The notes under the pieces are model-generated. The model was not told where the DNA came from. It worked only from the letters and a program-made list of their open reading frames with translations, and searched no databases. The translations under genes and the position numbers were made by a program. 64,000 nt of DNA from Tardibacter chloracetimidivorans (GTDB lineage Bacteria > Pseudomonadota > Alphaproteobacteria > Sphingomonadales > Sphingomonadaceae), in the NCBI RefSeq assembly GCF_001890385.1, contig NZ_CP018221.1, positions 2,901,501 through 2,965,500 on the forward strand, written 5' to 3'. Positions 50,335 to 59,302 of the stretch are shown here, piece by piece (the stretch's first letter is position 1; the number at the start of each line of letters is the position of its first letter).

Positions 50335-50631
50335 ATGCCCCGGACTATTTTTGCCGTTTTCGGCACGGCTGGCGCAGCCCTGCTGATGGCTTCGCCCGCA
50401 ATTGCAGGTGACGCCGGAGACATTTTGAAAGGCGGCGCGATCGGCGCTGCCGGTGGTGCGGTGGTCGGCGCAGTGGTGCCCGGCATAAGCACCGGCGAAG
50501 GCGCGCTGATCGGCGGCGCGGGTGGAGCCGTCATCGGAGCGCTCGATAGGGATGGCCGCCGCTGGTACCGCGACGAACGCGGAAACCGCTATTGGGTCGA
50601 TAAGCGGGGGCGCCGTCACTACAAGCGTTAA
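50335..50631 (+). CDS. Small exported glycine-zipper protein
   Basis: A 98-residue protein with a Sec signal peptide ending near Ala24 (SPAIAG). The middle is a glycine zipper (GGAIGAAGGAVVGAVVPG and a second GALIGGAGGAVIGAL). The tail WYRDERGNRYWVDKRGRRHY is aromatic and basic. Glycine-zipper proteins usually sit in or against the outer membrane. GGAGGA precedes the ATG. It is a tandem paralogue of the next gene, where a lipobox replaces the signal-peptidase site. Confidence 0.8.
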   Translation: MPRTIFAVFGTAGAALLMASPAIAGDAGDILKGGAIGAAGGAVVGAVVPGISTGEGALIGGAGGAVIGALDRDGRRWYRDERGNRYWVDKRGRRHYKR

Positions 50632-50644
50632 AAGGAGAAGCAGG

Positions 50645-50923
50645 ATGCGAACGAGCCTCGTTGTATTGACCATCGGCCTCGCCGTCGGGCTGGCCGGGTG
50701 TGAAAGCAAGATCGGCCGGGGCGCTGCAATCGGCGGCGCTGGCGGCGCTGTTGTCGGCGCGGTGGTGCCGGGCCTCAGCACCGTGGAAGGCGCGGCCATC
50801 GGCGCGGCGGGCGGTGCGGTCGTCGGCGCTCTCGACAAGGACGACGAGGGCCGCCAGTGGTATCGCGACGAATATGGCAACCGCTATTACATCGATAAGG
50901 ACGGCCGTCGCCGTTACGATTGA
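50645..50923 (+). CDS. Small glycine-zipper lipoprotein, paralogue of the preceding gene
   Basis: A 92-residue protein. The signal ends in the lipobox LAGC (Cys20). The glycine zipper and the WYRDEYGNRYYIDKDGRRRY tail align with the gene 13 bases upstream, so this is a tandem duplication that has diverged in its export signal. AGGAG precedes ATG 50645. An intrinsic terminator follows at once, ending the two-gene transcript. Confidence 0.82.
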   Translation: MRTSLVVLTIGLAVGLAGCESKIGRGAAIGGAGGAVVGAVVPGLSTVEGAAIGAAGGAVVGALDKDDEGRQWYRDEYGNRYYIDKDGRRRYD

Positions 50924-50933
50924 GCAACCCTTC

Positions 50934-50969
50934 GGACACCCGCCGAAGACGCGGCGGGTGTCCTTTTTT
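50934..50969 (+). terminator. Intrinsic terminator after the glycine-zipper pair
   Basis: A perfect 11-bp GC-rich stem (50934-50944 with 50953-50963), an 8-base loop and six T. It lies 11 bases after the stop. Confidence 0.95.
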
Positions 50970-50971
50970 CG

Positions 50972-51586
50972 CTAGAGGCGTGGGCCGACCATCTTCTCCT
51001 TGGAGGAGCTTTTCTTCGGCTTGGCGCTTTCCATGATCTTGAGCAACGCCGCGCTGCGGCTGTCGCGCTTTGCATAATCGCGGGCGCTGTTGCCGGTGAA
51101 GCGGTCGGTCTGATCGGGATCGGCCCCGCCGTCGATCAGCGCGCGCACGGTGGTTGCGTCGCGCGCCTGCACGGCAAAGATCAGCGCCGTCTCGCCACGG
51201 CCGTTGACTCCATTGGGATCGGCTCCGCGAAGAAGCAGCACGCGCACGCCATCGGCAAAGCCAAGTTGCGCCGCCAGGATCAGCGGTGTGCGCCCTTCGT
51301 CGTCCCGCGCTTCCAGATTCGCTCCGGCGTTGGCGAGAAAGTTGATCCACGGCACGTCGCGTCGCTTCACCACGATGTGCAGTCCCGTTTCGCCGGTGGA
51401 ATAATCGCGGCTGTTGACCACGGTGGATCCGGGCTTGTCGAAAAACTCCTTGGCTTTCAGCGCATCCTGATCGCGAACCGCCTTCAGGAACTGATAGGCG
51501 TGTGACTGGAACTGCGCTGCCGCCGGCATGGCCGTGGCCGCGATCAGCCCGGCTGCGATGGTCGCCCGGATCAGCCTTGTCTTCAT
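50972..51586 (-). CDS. Exported ankyrin-repeat protein
   Basis: A 204-residue protein with a signal peptide (AAGLIAATAMPAAAQ). Four ankyrin repeats fill about residues 60-185, with the DEGRTPLILAAQLG, GRGETALIFAVQ and the degenerate NSARDYAKR units. The C-terminal tail is Lys/Ser-rich. ATG 51586 has GGGA nine bases upstream; ATG 51595 is an alternative. Likely periplasmic protein-protein contact; no partner is evident. Confidence 0.82.
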   Translation of the reverse strand: MKTRLIRATIAAGLIAATAMPAAAQFQSHAYQFLKAVRDQDALKAKEFFDKPGSTVVNSRDYSTGETGLHIVVKRRDVPWINFLANAGANLEARDDEGRTPLILAAQLGFADGVRVLLLRGADPNGVNGRGETALIFAVQARDATTVRALIDGGADPDQTDRFTGNSARDYAKRDSRSAALLKIMESAKPKKSSSKEKMVGPRL

Positions 51587-51665
51587 ATTCTTCATTCCCG
51601 CACTGATTTTCCTGCCCATTCTAGGCTTGCAAGCACGCTCTTGGCAAAGCAGAGGTGGGCAGGCC

Positions 51666-52274
51666 ATGAACAGACGCTTTATTTTGCTCGCTTTGCTGGC
51701 TGCAATCCTCGTGGCCGGGGCGGTGCTGGTGCTTGCTCCGGGGAGCAAGCAGGCCACCGAAGCGCCGCCGCTGGCCGGTGCGACGATCGGCGGCCCGTTC
51801 AGCCTCGTCGATCAGGACGGCAGGCCCGTCACGCAGGATGCGCTGAAGGGCCGCTATGCGCTGGTCTATTTCGGCTACACCTATTGTCCGGACGTCTGCC
51901 CCGTGGACCTTGCCCGGTTGATGCAGGGGTTGCGGGCGTTCGAGGCGAAGGACGCCGCGCGCGCCGCAAGGGTGCAGCCCGTCTTCATCACCATCGATCC
52001 CGCCCGCGACACCGTGCCGGTGGTCAAGCAGTTCGTCAGCGCGTTTCATCCGCGCCTGATGGGGTTGACCGGAAATCAGGAGGCGGTCGACGGCGCACTC
52101 AAATCCTATCGCGTCTACGCCAGGAAGGTAGGCCCCGAAGAGGCGACCGACTATCTGATGGACCATAGTGCCAATGGCTATCTGTTCGACCCGGACGGAA
52201 AGCCGATGCTGCTGTTCACGCAGGTCGACAAGCCCGACGACATTGCGGCACTGCTCGATCGCTGGGTGCAGTGA
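51666..52274 (+). CDS. SCO1/SenC-family copper chaperone-like protein
   Basis: A 202-residue protein with an N-terminal membrane anchor (about 4-24) and a thioredoxin-like domain. The CxxxC copper motif is Cys74 and Cys78 in YCPDVCP, and the third ligand His is in [16 protein letters not shown] proteins help assemble CuA in cytochrome oxidase or act in thiol redox. It overlaps the next gene by four bases. Confidence 0.92.
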   Translation: MNRRFILLALLAAILVAGAVLVLAPGSKQATEAPPLAGATIGGPFSLVDQDGRPVTQDALKGRYALVYFGYTYCPDVCPVDLARLMQGLRAFEAKDAARAARVQPVFITIDPARDTVPVVKQFVSAFHPRLMGLTGNQEAVDGALKSYRVYARKVGPEEATDYLMDHSANGYLFDPDGKPMLLFTQVDKPDDIAALLDRWVQ

Positions 52275-52711
52275 GCGCCTCCCCGCCATTCTGGAAGACA
52301 AAGCCGCTCAGGGCGATGACGCGGGCCGAATGGGAATCGCTCTGCGACGGCTGCGGCAAATGCTGCGTCCACAAGCTTGAGGACGAGGATACGGGCGAAC
52401 TGATGCCCACCAACGTCTCGTGCCGGTTGCTGAACCGCCGCACCGGCCTGTGCAGCGATTACAAGCACCGTCAGGCCTATGTGCCGGAATGTGTGCGGCT
52501 GACCGCCGAGAATATCCGCAAGATCGACTGGCTTCCTTCCACCTGCGCCTATCTGCTGCTGGCCAATGGCGAGGATCTGCCCGATTGGCACCCGCTGGTG
52601 ACCGGAGACCCTGAATCGGTGCACCGGGCAGGCCAATCGGTGCGCGGCTGGACCGTGTCGGAGGATGAGGCGGGCGACCTTGAGCATCACCTCATTGATC
52701 GCATCCTTTAG
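52271..52711 (+). CDS. YcgN-family cysteine-cluster protein
   Basis: A 146-residue protein rich in cysteine: CDGCGKCC near residue 25, then Cys in [17 protein letters not shown] and STCAYL. This matches the YcgN/YkgJ family of presumed Zn- or Fe-S-binding proteins with unknown function. The start is GTG 52271 in the SCO stop. Confidence 0.85.
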   Translation: MSASPPFWKTKPLRAMTRAEWESLCDGCGKCCVHKLEDEDTGELMPTNVSCRLLNRRTGLCSDYKHRQAYVPECVRLTAENIRKIDWLPSTCAYLLLANGEDLPDWHPLVTGDPESVHRAGQSVRGWTVSEDEAGDLEHHLIDRIL

Positions 52712-53450
52712 GGTCAGGACCCCTAAGCGACCAGCCGCCGCCTGCGAGGAAAGGCTGGAGATCGGCGGCCGTTCGCTGCCGCTCGTGATCGTCCGCTCGC
52801 CCCGCGCCCGGCGCGCCGCGCTGCGCGTCGACGCGACGAGAGGGGAGATTCGCCTGACGCTGCCGCCGCGCGTTGCCGAAGCGCGCGCCCGCCGCCTGAT
52901 CGAAACGCATCGCGAATGGATCGCCGATCGGGTCGCCTCGCTGCCGCTGCCACGGCCGTTCATGGCCGGCGCGGAAATCCCGTTCGAGGGAGAGATACTG
53001 CAAATCATATGGGACGCGCATCGCCCGCGTGTCCCTGTCCATGATGCACCAGGCGGGCGGCTGATCGTCGGCGGACCGGCGGAGGGGCTGCACGGCCGGG
53101 TGGAACGATGGCTGCGGCGGAGGGCGCTGGAGGTGCTGAGCGAGGAAAGCCGGGCCTATGCGGAAAAGGCCGGAAAGCCGGTGGCGGGCGTCCGCCTCGG
53201 CGATCCCAAGGGACGCTGGGGAAGCTGCACGAGCGGCGGACGCATCGCCTATAGCTGGCGGCTTGTCATGGCCCCGCCCTGGGTGCGCCAGTCCGTCGTT
53301 GCGCACGAAGTCGCCCACCTCGTGCATCTCAACCATTCACCGGCCTTCCATGCGCTGCACAGGAAACTGCTGGGCAGCGATCCGGCATGCGCCCGCGCCT
53401 GGCTGGCGGCGAACGGCCCCGCGCTTTATTGGGTCGGACGGGCGGGCTGA
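52665..53450 (+). CDS. YgjP-like M48-type metallopeptidase domain protein
   Basis: A 261-residue protein with zinc motif [12 protein letters not shown] (HExxH) at about residue 210 and the preceding [22 protein letters not shown] block that defines the YgjP/DUF45 family. The first 20 residues overlap the YcgN gene by 47 bases and are not conserved, so the true start may be later. It converges on the PBP gene with 25 bases of overlap. Confidence 0.85.
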   Translation: MRRATLSITSLIASFRVRTPKRPAAACEERLEIGGRSLPLVIVRSPRARRAALRVDATRGEIRLTLPPRVAEARARRLIETHREWIADRVASLPLPRPFMAGAEIPFEGEILQIIWDAHRPRVPVHDAPGGRLIVGGPAEGLHGRVERWLRRRALEVLSEESRAYAEKAGKPVAGVRLGDPKGRWGSCTSGGRIAYSWRLVMAPPWVRQSVVAHEVAHLVHLNHSPAFHALHRKLLGSDPACARAWLAANGPALYWVGRAG

Positions 53451-55441
53451 TACTGGTCGGACAAGACTCGATCGAGCCATTGCTGATCGAGGCGTGGGTC
53501 GACGGGCTGATCCTCCATACGTTGAGAGCCGTCGATCGGCATGCCGTCCGGATCGACGAGTTGGCCGGTGCTCACGCCATTTTCGATAATGCCGTAAACC
53601 TCGTCGTCGGGTTCCATCTGGTTGCCGGGCAGATCGAACGAGGTGGTCAGCTCCGAAACCGGAATATCCGAGGTTGCCTGACGCATGAAGGCGGCAAAGG
53701 CGGTGGCAGGCGCACGCCCGCCTTGCAGACCGGCGACCGGGCGGGCGTCGTCGCGGCCCATCCACACGCCCGCTGTCAGATTTCCGGTAAAGCCAAGGAA
53801 CCAGCCGTCCCTGTTGGAGCTGGTGGTGCCCGTCTTGCCGGCCAGCGGTCGGCCGATCTGCGCCGCGCGGCCGGTGCCGGTCTCCACCGCCGCCTTCAGC
53901 AGGTCGGTCATGGAAGCCGCGACCCAGGGCGCGACCAGCACTCGCGGTTCGGCGGGGGTGCGCTCGTACAGCACCTCGCCCGCGCCGGTGGTGATTCGCG
54001 ATATGCCATAGGGTACGGCCGCGCCGCCGCCGTTGGCGACGCTCGCAAAGGCCCGCGTCATGTCGATCAGCCGTACATCGGATGTGCCAAGCACCATGGA
54101 CGGATGGGTGTTGACCGGCGTGGTGATTCCGAACCGGCGGGCCATGTCGGCCACGCGGCCATAGCCCACATATTGGCCGAGCTTGGCGGCGACGGTGTTC
54201 AGCGAAAAGGCGAAGGCCTGCCGCAGCGTGACTTCGCCCATATGGCCGCGACTGTAGTTGCGCGGCGTCCACCCGTCGATCGTGATCGGCTGGTCGACCA
54301 CCAGATCGTCGGGCGTCGCCCCGTCTTCCAGCGCCGCGAGATAGACGAACAGCTTGAAGGCTGAACCCGGTTGCCGCTGCGCCTGGGTGGCGCGGTTGTA
54401 GATTGAGGTGACATAATCCTTGCCGCCCACCATCGCCCGCACCGCGCCGTCGTTGGACATGGCGACCAGCGCCCCCTGCGCGCCGCGGGGGGTGAAGCGG
54501 TCGATCGCCTCATCGGCGGCCTTCTGCATCCCCAGGTCAAGCGTGGTCGTGACATTCAGCGGCTGGCTGGTGTCGCCGACATATTCGTCAAGCTGCGCCA
54601 GCGCCCAGTCTGTGAAATAGCGTACGCTGTTCTGCCGGGGCTGGGGCGCGATCTTGGCGTTCCGGGGGTCGGCCATGTTCGCGGTGGCGGCGCTGATCTT
54701 CCCCGTCTCCTTCATCAGGCGGATGACCACCTGCGCCCGCCCGCGCGCGGCCTCGGGATCGGCGGAAGGCGCATAGCGCGACGGCGCTTTCACCAGTCCC
54801 GCGATGATCGCCGCTTCTTCAAGGCTCAGCCGGGTGGCGGAATGGCCGAAGAAGCGGCGGCTTGCCGCGTCGATGCCATAGGCCCCGCCGCCGAAATAGA
54901 CGCGGTTCAGGTACAGCTCCAGGATCTGCTCCTTGCTGAACTTGCGCTCCATCGCCATGGCGAGGATGACCTCGCGGAACTTGCGGGCGAATTTGCGCGC
55001 GTTCGTGAGGAAGATGTTGCGGGCAAGCTGCTGCGTGATGGTGGACGCGCCCTGATAATTGCCCCCGCGCGAGAAGTTCACCCAGGCGGCGCGGGCGATG
55101 CCGATCGGATCGACGCCCGGATGGCCGTAGAAGCGCCGGTCCTCCACCGCGACCATCGCATCGATCATCACCGGCGGGATTTCGTCATGGCTCAGCCACT
55201 CGCCATAGGACGGGCCGACAGACGCGATCACGCTGCCGTCGCGCGACAGCACGCGAACCATCTGCCCGTTGGGCGAGGCGCGCATTTCCTCATAGCCGGG
55301 CAATGACGACAGGGCGATCATCACGGCGACGCCCAGCGCGACAAGGCCGAACAGGGCGGCGACGCCGGTGATCTTCAGCGCTGCGATCGCGGCTCTGTTG
55401 AAACCATTTCCGGTGCGGGCGGGGGTGCGACGGCGGGTCAT
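53426..55441 (-). CDS. Class A penicillin-binding protein (PBP1a family)
   Basis: A 671-residue bifunctional cell-wall synthase. A membrane anchor lies at about residues 21-45. The transglycosylase domain has Glu100 in VAVEDRRFYGHPG and STITQQLARN. The transpeptidase has Ser360-x-x-Lys363, the SLN triad in FSLNTVA and KTGTT. It is shorter than E. coli PBP1a and lacks its OB-fold insertion, like many alphaproteobacterial members. Confidence 0.93.
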   Translation of the reverse strand: MTRRRTPARTGNGFNRAAIAALKITGVAALFGLVALGVAVMIALSSLPGYEEMRASPNGQMVRVLSRDGSVIASVGPSYGEWLSHDEIPPVMIDAMVAVEDRRFYGHPGVDPIGIARAAWVNFSRGGNYQGASTITQQLARNIFLTNARKFARKFREVILAMAMERKFSKEQILELYLNRVYFGGGAYGIDAASRRFFGHSATRLSLEEAAIIAGLVKAPSRYAPSADPEAARGRAQVVIRLMKETGKISAATANMADPRNAKIAPQPRQNSVRYFTDWALAQLDEYVGDTSQPLNVTTTLDLGMQKAADEAIDRFTPRGAQGALVAMSNDGAVRAMVGGKDYVTSIYNRATQAQRQPGSAFKLFVYLAALEDGATPDDLVVDQPITIDGWTPRNYSRGHMGEVTLRQAFAFSLNTVAAKLGQYVGYGRVADMARRFGITTPVNTHPSMVLGTSDVRLIDMTRAFASVANGGGAAVPYGISRITTGAGEVLYERTPAEPRVLVAPWVAASMTDLLKAAVETGTGRAAQIGRPLAGKTGTTSSNRDGWFLGFTGNLTAGVWMGRDDARPVAGLQGGRAPATAFAAFMRQATSDIPVSELTTSFDLPGNQMEPDDEVYGIIENGVSTGQLVDPDGMPIDGSQRMEDQPVDPRLDQQWLDRVLSDQYQPARPTQ

Positions 55442-55513
55442 TGTCCCCGCGCCTAGACCATTTCAGGGCCTGCCGAAAGCCGTCTCACGCGCCGGTTGCG
55501 ACGATGCGAAGGC

Positions 55514-55909
55514 TCATTCCTTCGCCTCGAAATCAAGCGCGGCGGAATTCATGCAATAACGCAGGCCCTCCGGACCCGGGCCATCGGGAAAGACATGGCC
55601 CAGATGGCCTTCACATGTCGTGCAGCGCACTTCGGTTCGAACCATGCCATGGCTGACATCCCGGTGCTCCTCCACCGCATCCTGTTCGACAGGAGCGGTG
55701 AAACTGGGCCAGCCGGTGCCCGAATCGAACTTCGTGTCGCTGGTGAAAAGCACCGCGCCGCAGCCCGCGCAGCGGTATATGCCCTGGTCGTGGTTGTTCC
55801 AGTATTTGCCGGTGAAGGCAGGCTCGGTCCCCGCCTCGCGCAGCACATGATACTGGCTGGGGTCAAGCTCCTCGCGCCACTGCGCATCAGCCTTGTCGAT
55901 CTTGCTCAT
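55514..55909 (-). CDS. msrB: Peptide-methionine (R)-S-oxide reductase
   Basis: A 131-residue enzyme that repairs oxidised methionine. Zinc cysteines are Cys47, Cys50, Cys96 and Cys99; the catalytic cysteine is Cys119 in RYCMNSAAL. No msrA is fused. It is a cytosolic form with no signal peptide. Confidence 0.96.
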   Translation of the reverse strand: MSKIDKADAQWREELDPSQYHVLREAGTEPAFTGKYWNNHDQGIYRCAGCGAVLFTSDTKFDSGTGWPSFTAPVEQDAVEEHRDVSHGMVRTEVRCTTCEGHLGHVFPDGPGPEGLRYCMNSAALDFEAKE

Positions 55910-55958
55910 GGCATGAATGTGGGGCGCTGGCCCGGCCGATGCAACCGCAAACTGGCCG

Positions 55959-56462
55959 TCAGGGCGTCCGTCGCCCGATTTCGGACTGGCCGCGCGTCAG
56001 CAAGGCCTCCACCTCAGCCTGCAGCGACTGCACTTCGGCCTCCGCCTCGGCGGTCGCAGCGCCGCCGACCCGCGCCTGGGCAAGGTCGGACATCACCGCG
56101 CCAAGGTCGGTGCCGGCATTGCGCACCGCGCCTTGCGCCGCCAGCAATCGGGAGAGCGTCACCTGATTGTCGACCCACTGCTCGCTGCCGCGCTCCGCTT
56201 CGGGCGCCGGAGCCGATGCGGCCGCCACCGCCTGATCAAGCCTTTCGCGCGCCTGCCTCAGCGCCGCCCGCACCGCCGCCATGCGTTTCAATATGGCCGG
56301 ATCGACCGCCGCCGGTTCAGGTGCGGGCGTGTCGTCCGGCGACAAGTCCTCGGCCGCGATCTTTTCCACCGGGCGGGGGGACAGGCTCGGATAGGCGGCA
56401 TCGTTTTTCGATGTGCATCCGGCGAGCAGAAACAGGAAAAGGCAGGGGAGAGCGGCTTTCAC
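55959..56462 (-). CDS. Lipoprotein with helical/coiled-coil body
   Basis: A 167-residue protein, not recognised. GTG 56462 is chosen since AAGGA stands eight bases before it and it gives a compact lipoprotein signal (LFLLAGC, lipid Cys about 14). A start at 56522 would add 20 basic residues. After a Pro-rich linker, the rest is Ala/Glu/Gln-rich helix with heptad-like spacing. It points away from the tRNA. Confidence 0.65.
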   Translation of the reverse strand: MKAALPCLFLFLLAGCTSKNDAAYPSLSPRPVEKIAAEDLSPDDTPAPEPAAVDPAILKRMAAVRAALRQARERLDQAVAAASAPAPEAERGSEQWVDNQVTLSRLLAAQGAVRNAGTDLGAVMSDLAQARVGGAATAEAEAEVQSLQAEVEALLTRGQSEIGRRTP

Positions 56463-56543
56463 GCCTTCAATCCTTATGCGCCGCGGGCGGCTTGCGCAAC
56501 GGGCTTGCGCAACGCGGAACATCCTACTATGTCCGCTGCTCCC

Positions 56544-56620
56544 GCGCCCGTAGCTCAGCTGGATAGAGCATCAGACTACGAATCTGAGGGTCGGACGTTC
56601 GAATCGTTCCGGGCGCGCCA
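56544..56620 (+). tRNA. tRNA-Arg (anticodon ACG)
   Basis: A 77-base cloverleaf with encoded CCA. The acceptor stem GCGCCCG pairs with CGGGCGC, the anticodon stem CAGA/TCTG encloses the loop CTACGAA with anticodon ACG, and the T-loop is TTCGAAT. It marks the border between core genome and an accessory region, and a recombinase remnant begins just beyond its 3' end. Confidence 0.97.
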
Positions 56621-56664
56621 TACCGCCAGAAGTGCGGAAATCCGTGATTCGTGGCTGGACCATT

Positions 56665-56832
56665 CCCGAACAAAAAGAGAGAACTGCGGGCCAGCACGGA
56701 TTTGGAGCCGCTGATGCGGATATCCCTGTCGTTCACGCGCACCTCGCTGAGTAGTAAGCGGGCATAGGCTTGCCGCAGATCGGCCGGACCGTGATGCAGC
56801 TTCTCGCGCAGGGTGTCATCTCCAAGCCATTT
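56665..56832 (-). pseudogene. Remnant of a serine recombinase C-terminus
   Basis: Read on the minus strand, about 50 codons (56832 to 56683) match the C-terminal end of large-type site-specific recombinases: WLGDDTLREKL, LRQAYARLLLSEV, RDIRISGSKSVLAR. A stop codon at 56833-56835 cuts it off upstream and no catalytic domain is found. After the match the frame runs on through the tRNA as nonsense. The recombinase identity rests on memory of the family's tail. Confidence 0.6.
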
Positions 56833-56846
56833 TCACGCGATGGCCT

Positions 56847-57217
56847 CATTGCAGCTTTGCGCTATATAGAAGAAGGGATTTGCAGGCCGCCAGCGACCTC
56901 CGCGCCGCCTCCGAATCTCACCGTCGCCCGCTCTTCCGACTGACCTGACCGGCCCACGCTGCTCCTCACTCCGTTGCTGCCACTCGCAGCGAAACTGAAC
57001 CTTTGGTATCTTTCAGGCACCGCCCGTGCGTCGAAAGACGGGACTTTGGCGGTAAGGGGCGTGATGTGAGGGTGAGGGCGAAGGACGGCTCATGGCATTT
57101 GCGCGCTGATGTGTTTACCGAACACGACACCACTTACGGACATTCTCGCTTATAGCGGCTTCTTAGTCAGCAAATCTCCGCTCAGAAGATCTTGCGCATC
57201 GGCTGCACCTTCAGGTT
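56847..57217. other. Gene-free stretch in the accessory region
   Basis: No reading frame with protein-like composition and no known RNA is seen in 370 bases. The composition is mixed. A short palindrome GTGTT-N5-AACAC lies at about 57111-57126. This is likely eroded mobile-element DNA. Confidence 0.5.
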
Positions 57218-57682
57218 TCAAGGCCGCAGACCCCGCTGGGAGTGGTTGATCCGCCCGCCTGCCGTGCTCCTCGATGTCCTGTAATAGCTCTTCATTTCGG
57301 CAATTTCCTTCACTTGATCCCGCGTGATCCGGTCTGCCAAATAGCGCACACGCGGATCACGAATGTCGGTCTTTCGCGCATTATTGATGGCGATGGAGTG
57401 ATGCGGGATCATCGCCTTCATAAAGTCGGTATCGCGGATGAACGTTTGGCTCCGGTTGAGGGTCAGAAGCGCCAAGCCGCCAATGATAGACGCAGCAACA
57501 ACAATGATTTTCGCGGTCGCTGGTCGATACATCCTCCACATGAAGGTGACCATGACCGCTGACATGACACAACCCATGGGCAAGAAAGAAATTAGCTTGG
57601 ACAAGCTGAATAGCGCGTGGTCCCAGCTGTAAACGAGTTGATATGTGAGGAAGAACATGATGATGGTCGATGTTGAGATCAT
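57218..57682 (-). CDS. DUF305 membrane protein
   Basis: A 154-residue protein. Three hydrophobic spans (about residues 5-20, 29-49 and 57-76) come before a DUF305 segment with [20 protein letters not shown] and [13 protein letters not shown]. The MIPHH motif with paired His is characteristic. DUF305 proteins of this membrane type recur in metal-resistance clusters of sphingomonads, which fits the copper genes to the right. The base composition is lower in GC than the core genome. Confidence 0.82.
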   Translation of the reverse strand: MISTSTIIMFFLTYQLVYSWDHALFSLSKLISFLPMGCVMSAVMVTFMWRMYRPATAKIIVVAASIIGGLALLTLNRSQTFIRDTDFMKAMIPHHSIAINNARKTDIRDPRVRYLADRITRDQVKEIAEMKSYYRTSRSTAGGRINHSQRGLRP

Positions 57683-57868
57683 TGCCGCAAAGCGTCCTCA
57701 ACCCGTGCCCATCTCCTGGTGCTGATTCATCGCGGCCTCCGGTCCTTCAAGGATGGGAATGGATCAACCGGCCTTTCGTTCTACTGTCCGCTTCAGCACA
57801 ATTACAGGTTGTTCAACACTGCGGTGCGGTGCGGTGGGGTTAGGCCAGCCCAAGAGGCCTGACCGTTA

Positions 57869-58486
57869 TCAACCCTTCCTTTTTCGCCCCGAAACATGGC
57901 GCGCCAGCTCCAGACCAAATTCCTCAGCCAGCTTCTCCCTTATGCCGCCGCCACGAATCAACATGCCGCCCCATCCGCCATGGCTGTTGCGCACCTTCAC
58001 CCGAAAGCTGCCAAGCGATGCGGCGGTAGTGGCATCAACAACCTCGACTGATCCCTCAAGTATATCCGAGTTGCTGGCTAACAAGATCGCGATGGCCGCA
58101 TCGGCCGTCTTATAGCGGTCTAGCGTAATGCGCAGGAACACTGGCCGCCCCTCCTCCAGCTTCCAATCGCGAATAACGTCGCGGATGACGAGCGGGAACA
58201 TCTGTTTGAAAGGCATGGTGGCATAAAGTGCGCCATCTCGCGGTCCGCTCGGGTAGCTGTGCGGGTCGAGTGGTGCGAGGCCCGCCTCTGCCCGGCGCCG
58301 CGCTGCCTTCGCCTCGCTGGCGGTTAGTTCAGCGCGCAGCTCAGGAGTGAAATCAAGATCCATTCCAGTGATCCTTACCGGTTGGCCGGCGATGAGATTC
58401 AAAGGTTGGATTGGCGTTACCTGCCGCGCTTCGGCGGCAGTCGCCAGCAGCATGGATGACAGGATTATAAGCAAAAAATGGTACAT
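57869..58486 (-). CDS. Secreted protein of unknown function
   Basis: A 205-residue protein with a signal peptide (MYHFLLIILSSMLLATAAEA). The mature part is an alpha/beta mixture with PFKQMFPLVIRDVIRDWK, GRPVFLRITLDRY and a Gly-rich SHGGWGGMLIRGGGI segment. The pattern is that of a periplasmic or lipid-associated domain, but no family is recognised. ATG 58486 is chosen for the signal peptide; 21 upstream codons are ignored. Confidence 0.65.
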   Translation of the reverse strand: MYHFLLIILSSMLLATAAEARQVTPIQPLNLIAGQPVRITGMDLDFTPELRAELTASEAKAARRRAEAGLAPLDPHSYPSGPRDGALYATMPFKQMFPLVIRDVIRDWKLEEGRPVFLRITLDRYKTADAAIAILLASNSDILEGSVEVVDATTAASLGSFRVKVRNSHGGWGGMLIRGGGIREKLAEEFGLELARHVSGRKRKG

Positions 58487-58680
58487 TGAACGACCTTTTC
58501 GGCAGGTTATCAGATATATGGGCCATTCAGTTAACGACAGGCTGCGCAATATGCCTAACCCTCGTCGTTTCTGTGGCGATCCGAAACGCTACAACTAGTC
58601 GACTGCAGCGCAGTGCTTTCTCGAAGATGCGATAGACAGCTTGGCCACGTCGCTTGCCACTGCGGCATCGCCGGCGCGGA

Positions 58681-59136
58681 TCAGGCCTGAGCCTTCACGG
58701 GCAGTCGAAACGGTGCACCGAGCCGATTGAAGGCGTTCATGGCTGCAATCGTGATGGTGAGATCAACCAGATCCTTCGGCGCAAAGGCGGCTGCCGCCGC
58801 TGCATAGCCTTCATCCGATGCGTGCGTCTCGCTGAGCAGCGTCACCTCCTCGGCCCAGGCCAGCGCCGCGCGATACTGCTGGGGAAACAGGTGAGGCACC
58901 TCGGCCCAGACCGGTAACAGCGCGACCTTGTCGATCGGCATGGTCTTCAGCAGATCGCGCGTGTGCAGATCGATGCAATGGGCACAGCCGTTGATCTGCG
59001 AAACACGCAGGAAGACGAGATGGATCAACTCCTCCGGAAGGTTGGTGCTGGTGGTGACATAATGATGGATGCCGAAAAGCACCTTGGCGCCCTGCGGCGC
59101 GACCTCGTGCCAGACCAGCCGTTTGCCTTCGCTCAT
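58681..59136 (-). CDS. Carboxymuconolactone decarboxylase/AhpD-family protein
   Basis: A 151-residue protein with the AhpD-type redox motif: Cys51 and Cys54 followed by His58 in GCAHCIDLH. Members reduce peroxides or act in related thiol chemistry; few have carboxymuconolactone activity. Its promoter is of ECF41 type and the divergent gene encodes an ECF41 sigma factor, the standard partnership of this family. AAGGAAA precedes ATG 59136. Confidence 0.92.
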   Translation of the reverse strand: MSEGKRLVWHEVAPQGAKVLFGIHHYVTTSTNLPEELIHLVFLRVSQINGCAHCIDLHTRDLLKTMPIDKVALLPVWAEVPHLFPQQYRAALAWAEEVTLLSETHASDEGYAAAAAAFAPKDLVDLTITIAAMNAFNRLGAPFRLPVKAQA

Positions 59137-59183
59137 GATGATTTCCTTCGTCTTGGGCGGCGTTCAGAGACGCTCGCCGACGT

Positions 59184-59210
59184 GACGAGGCAGGATGGGG
59201 CAGTGTGACA
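59184..59210 (-). promoter_or_regulatory. ECF41-type promoter of the AhpD-like gene
   Basis: On the minus strand TGTCACA (59210-59204), 16 bases, then CGTC (59187-59184): an exact match to the ECF41 consensus as I know it. Transcription would begin about 40 bases before ATG 59136. Confidence 0.88.
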
Positions 59211-59247
59211 TGCCCGCCGATCTTTTTTCCACCCTGGCCCCGCCCCA

Positions 59248-59274
59248 TGTCACACCGGCCCAGGCTGCATCGTC
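59248..59274 (+). promoter_or_regulatory. ECF41-type promoter of the sigma-factor gene
   Basis: TGTCACA (59248-59254), 16 bases, then CGTC (59271-59274). Identical in element and spacing to the divergent promoter 37 bases away. The start point would lie just before the Shine-Dalgarno at 59291-59298, so the leader is very short. Confidence 0.88.
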
Positions 59275-59302
59275 TTATCAGCGATCTACGAAGGAGGTGT
59301 CA

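Noticed and set aside
56527..56742. A 71-codon minus-strand frame running through the tRNA-Arg gene
   Set aside because: Only its first part matches a recombinase tail; the rest is antisense tRNA and has no coding value.
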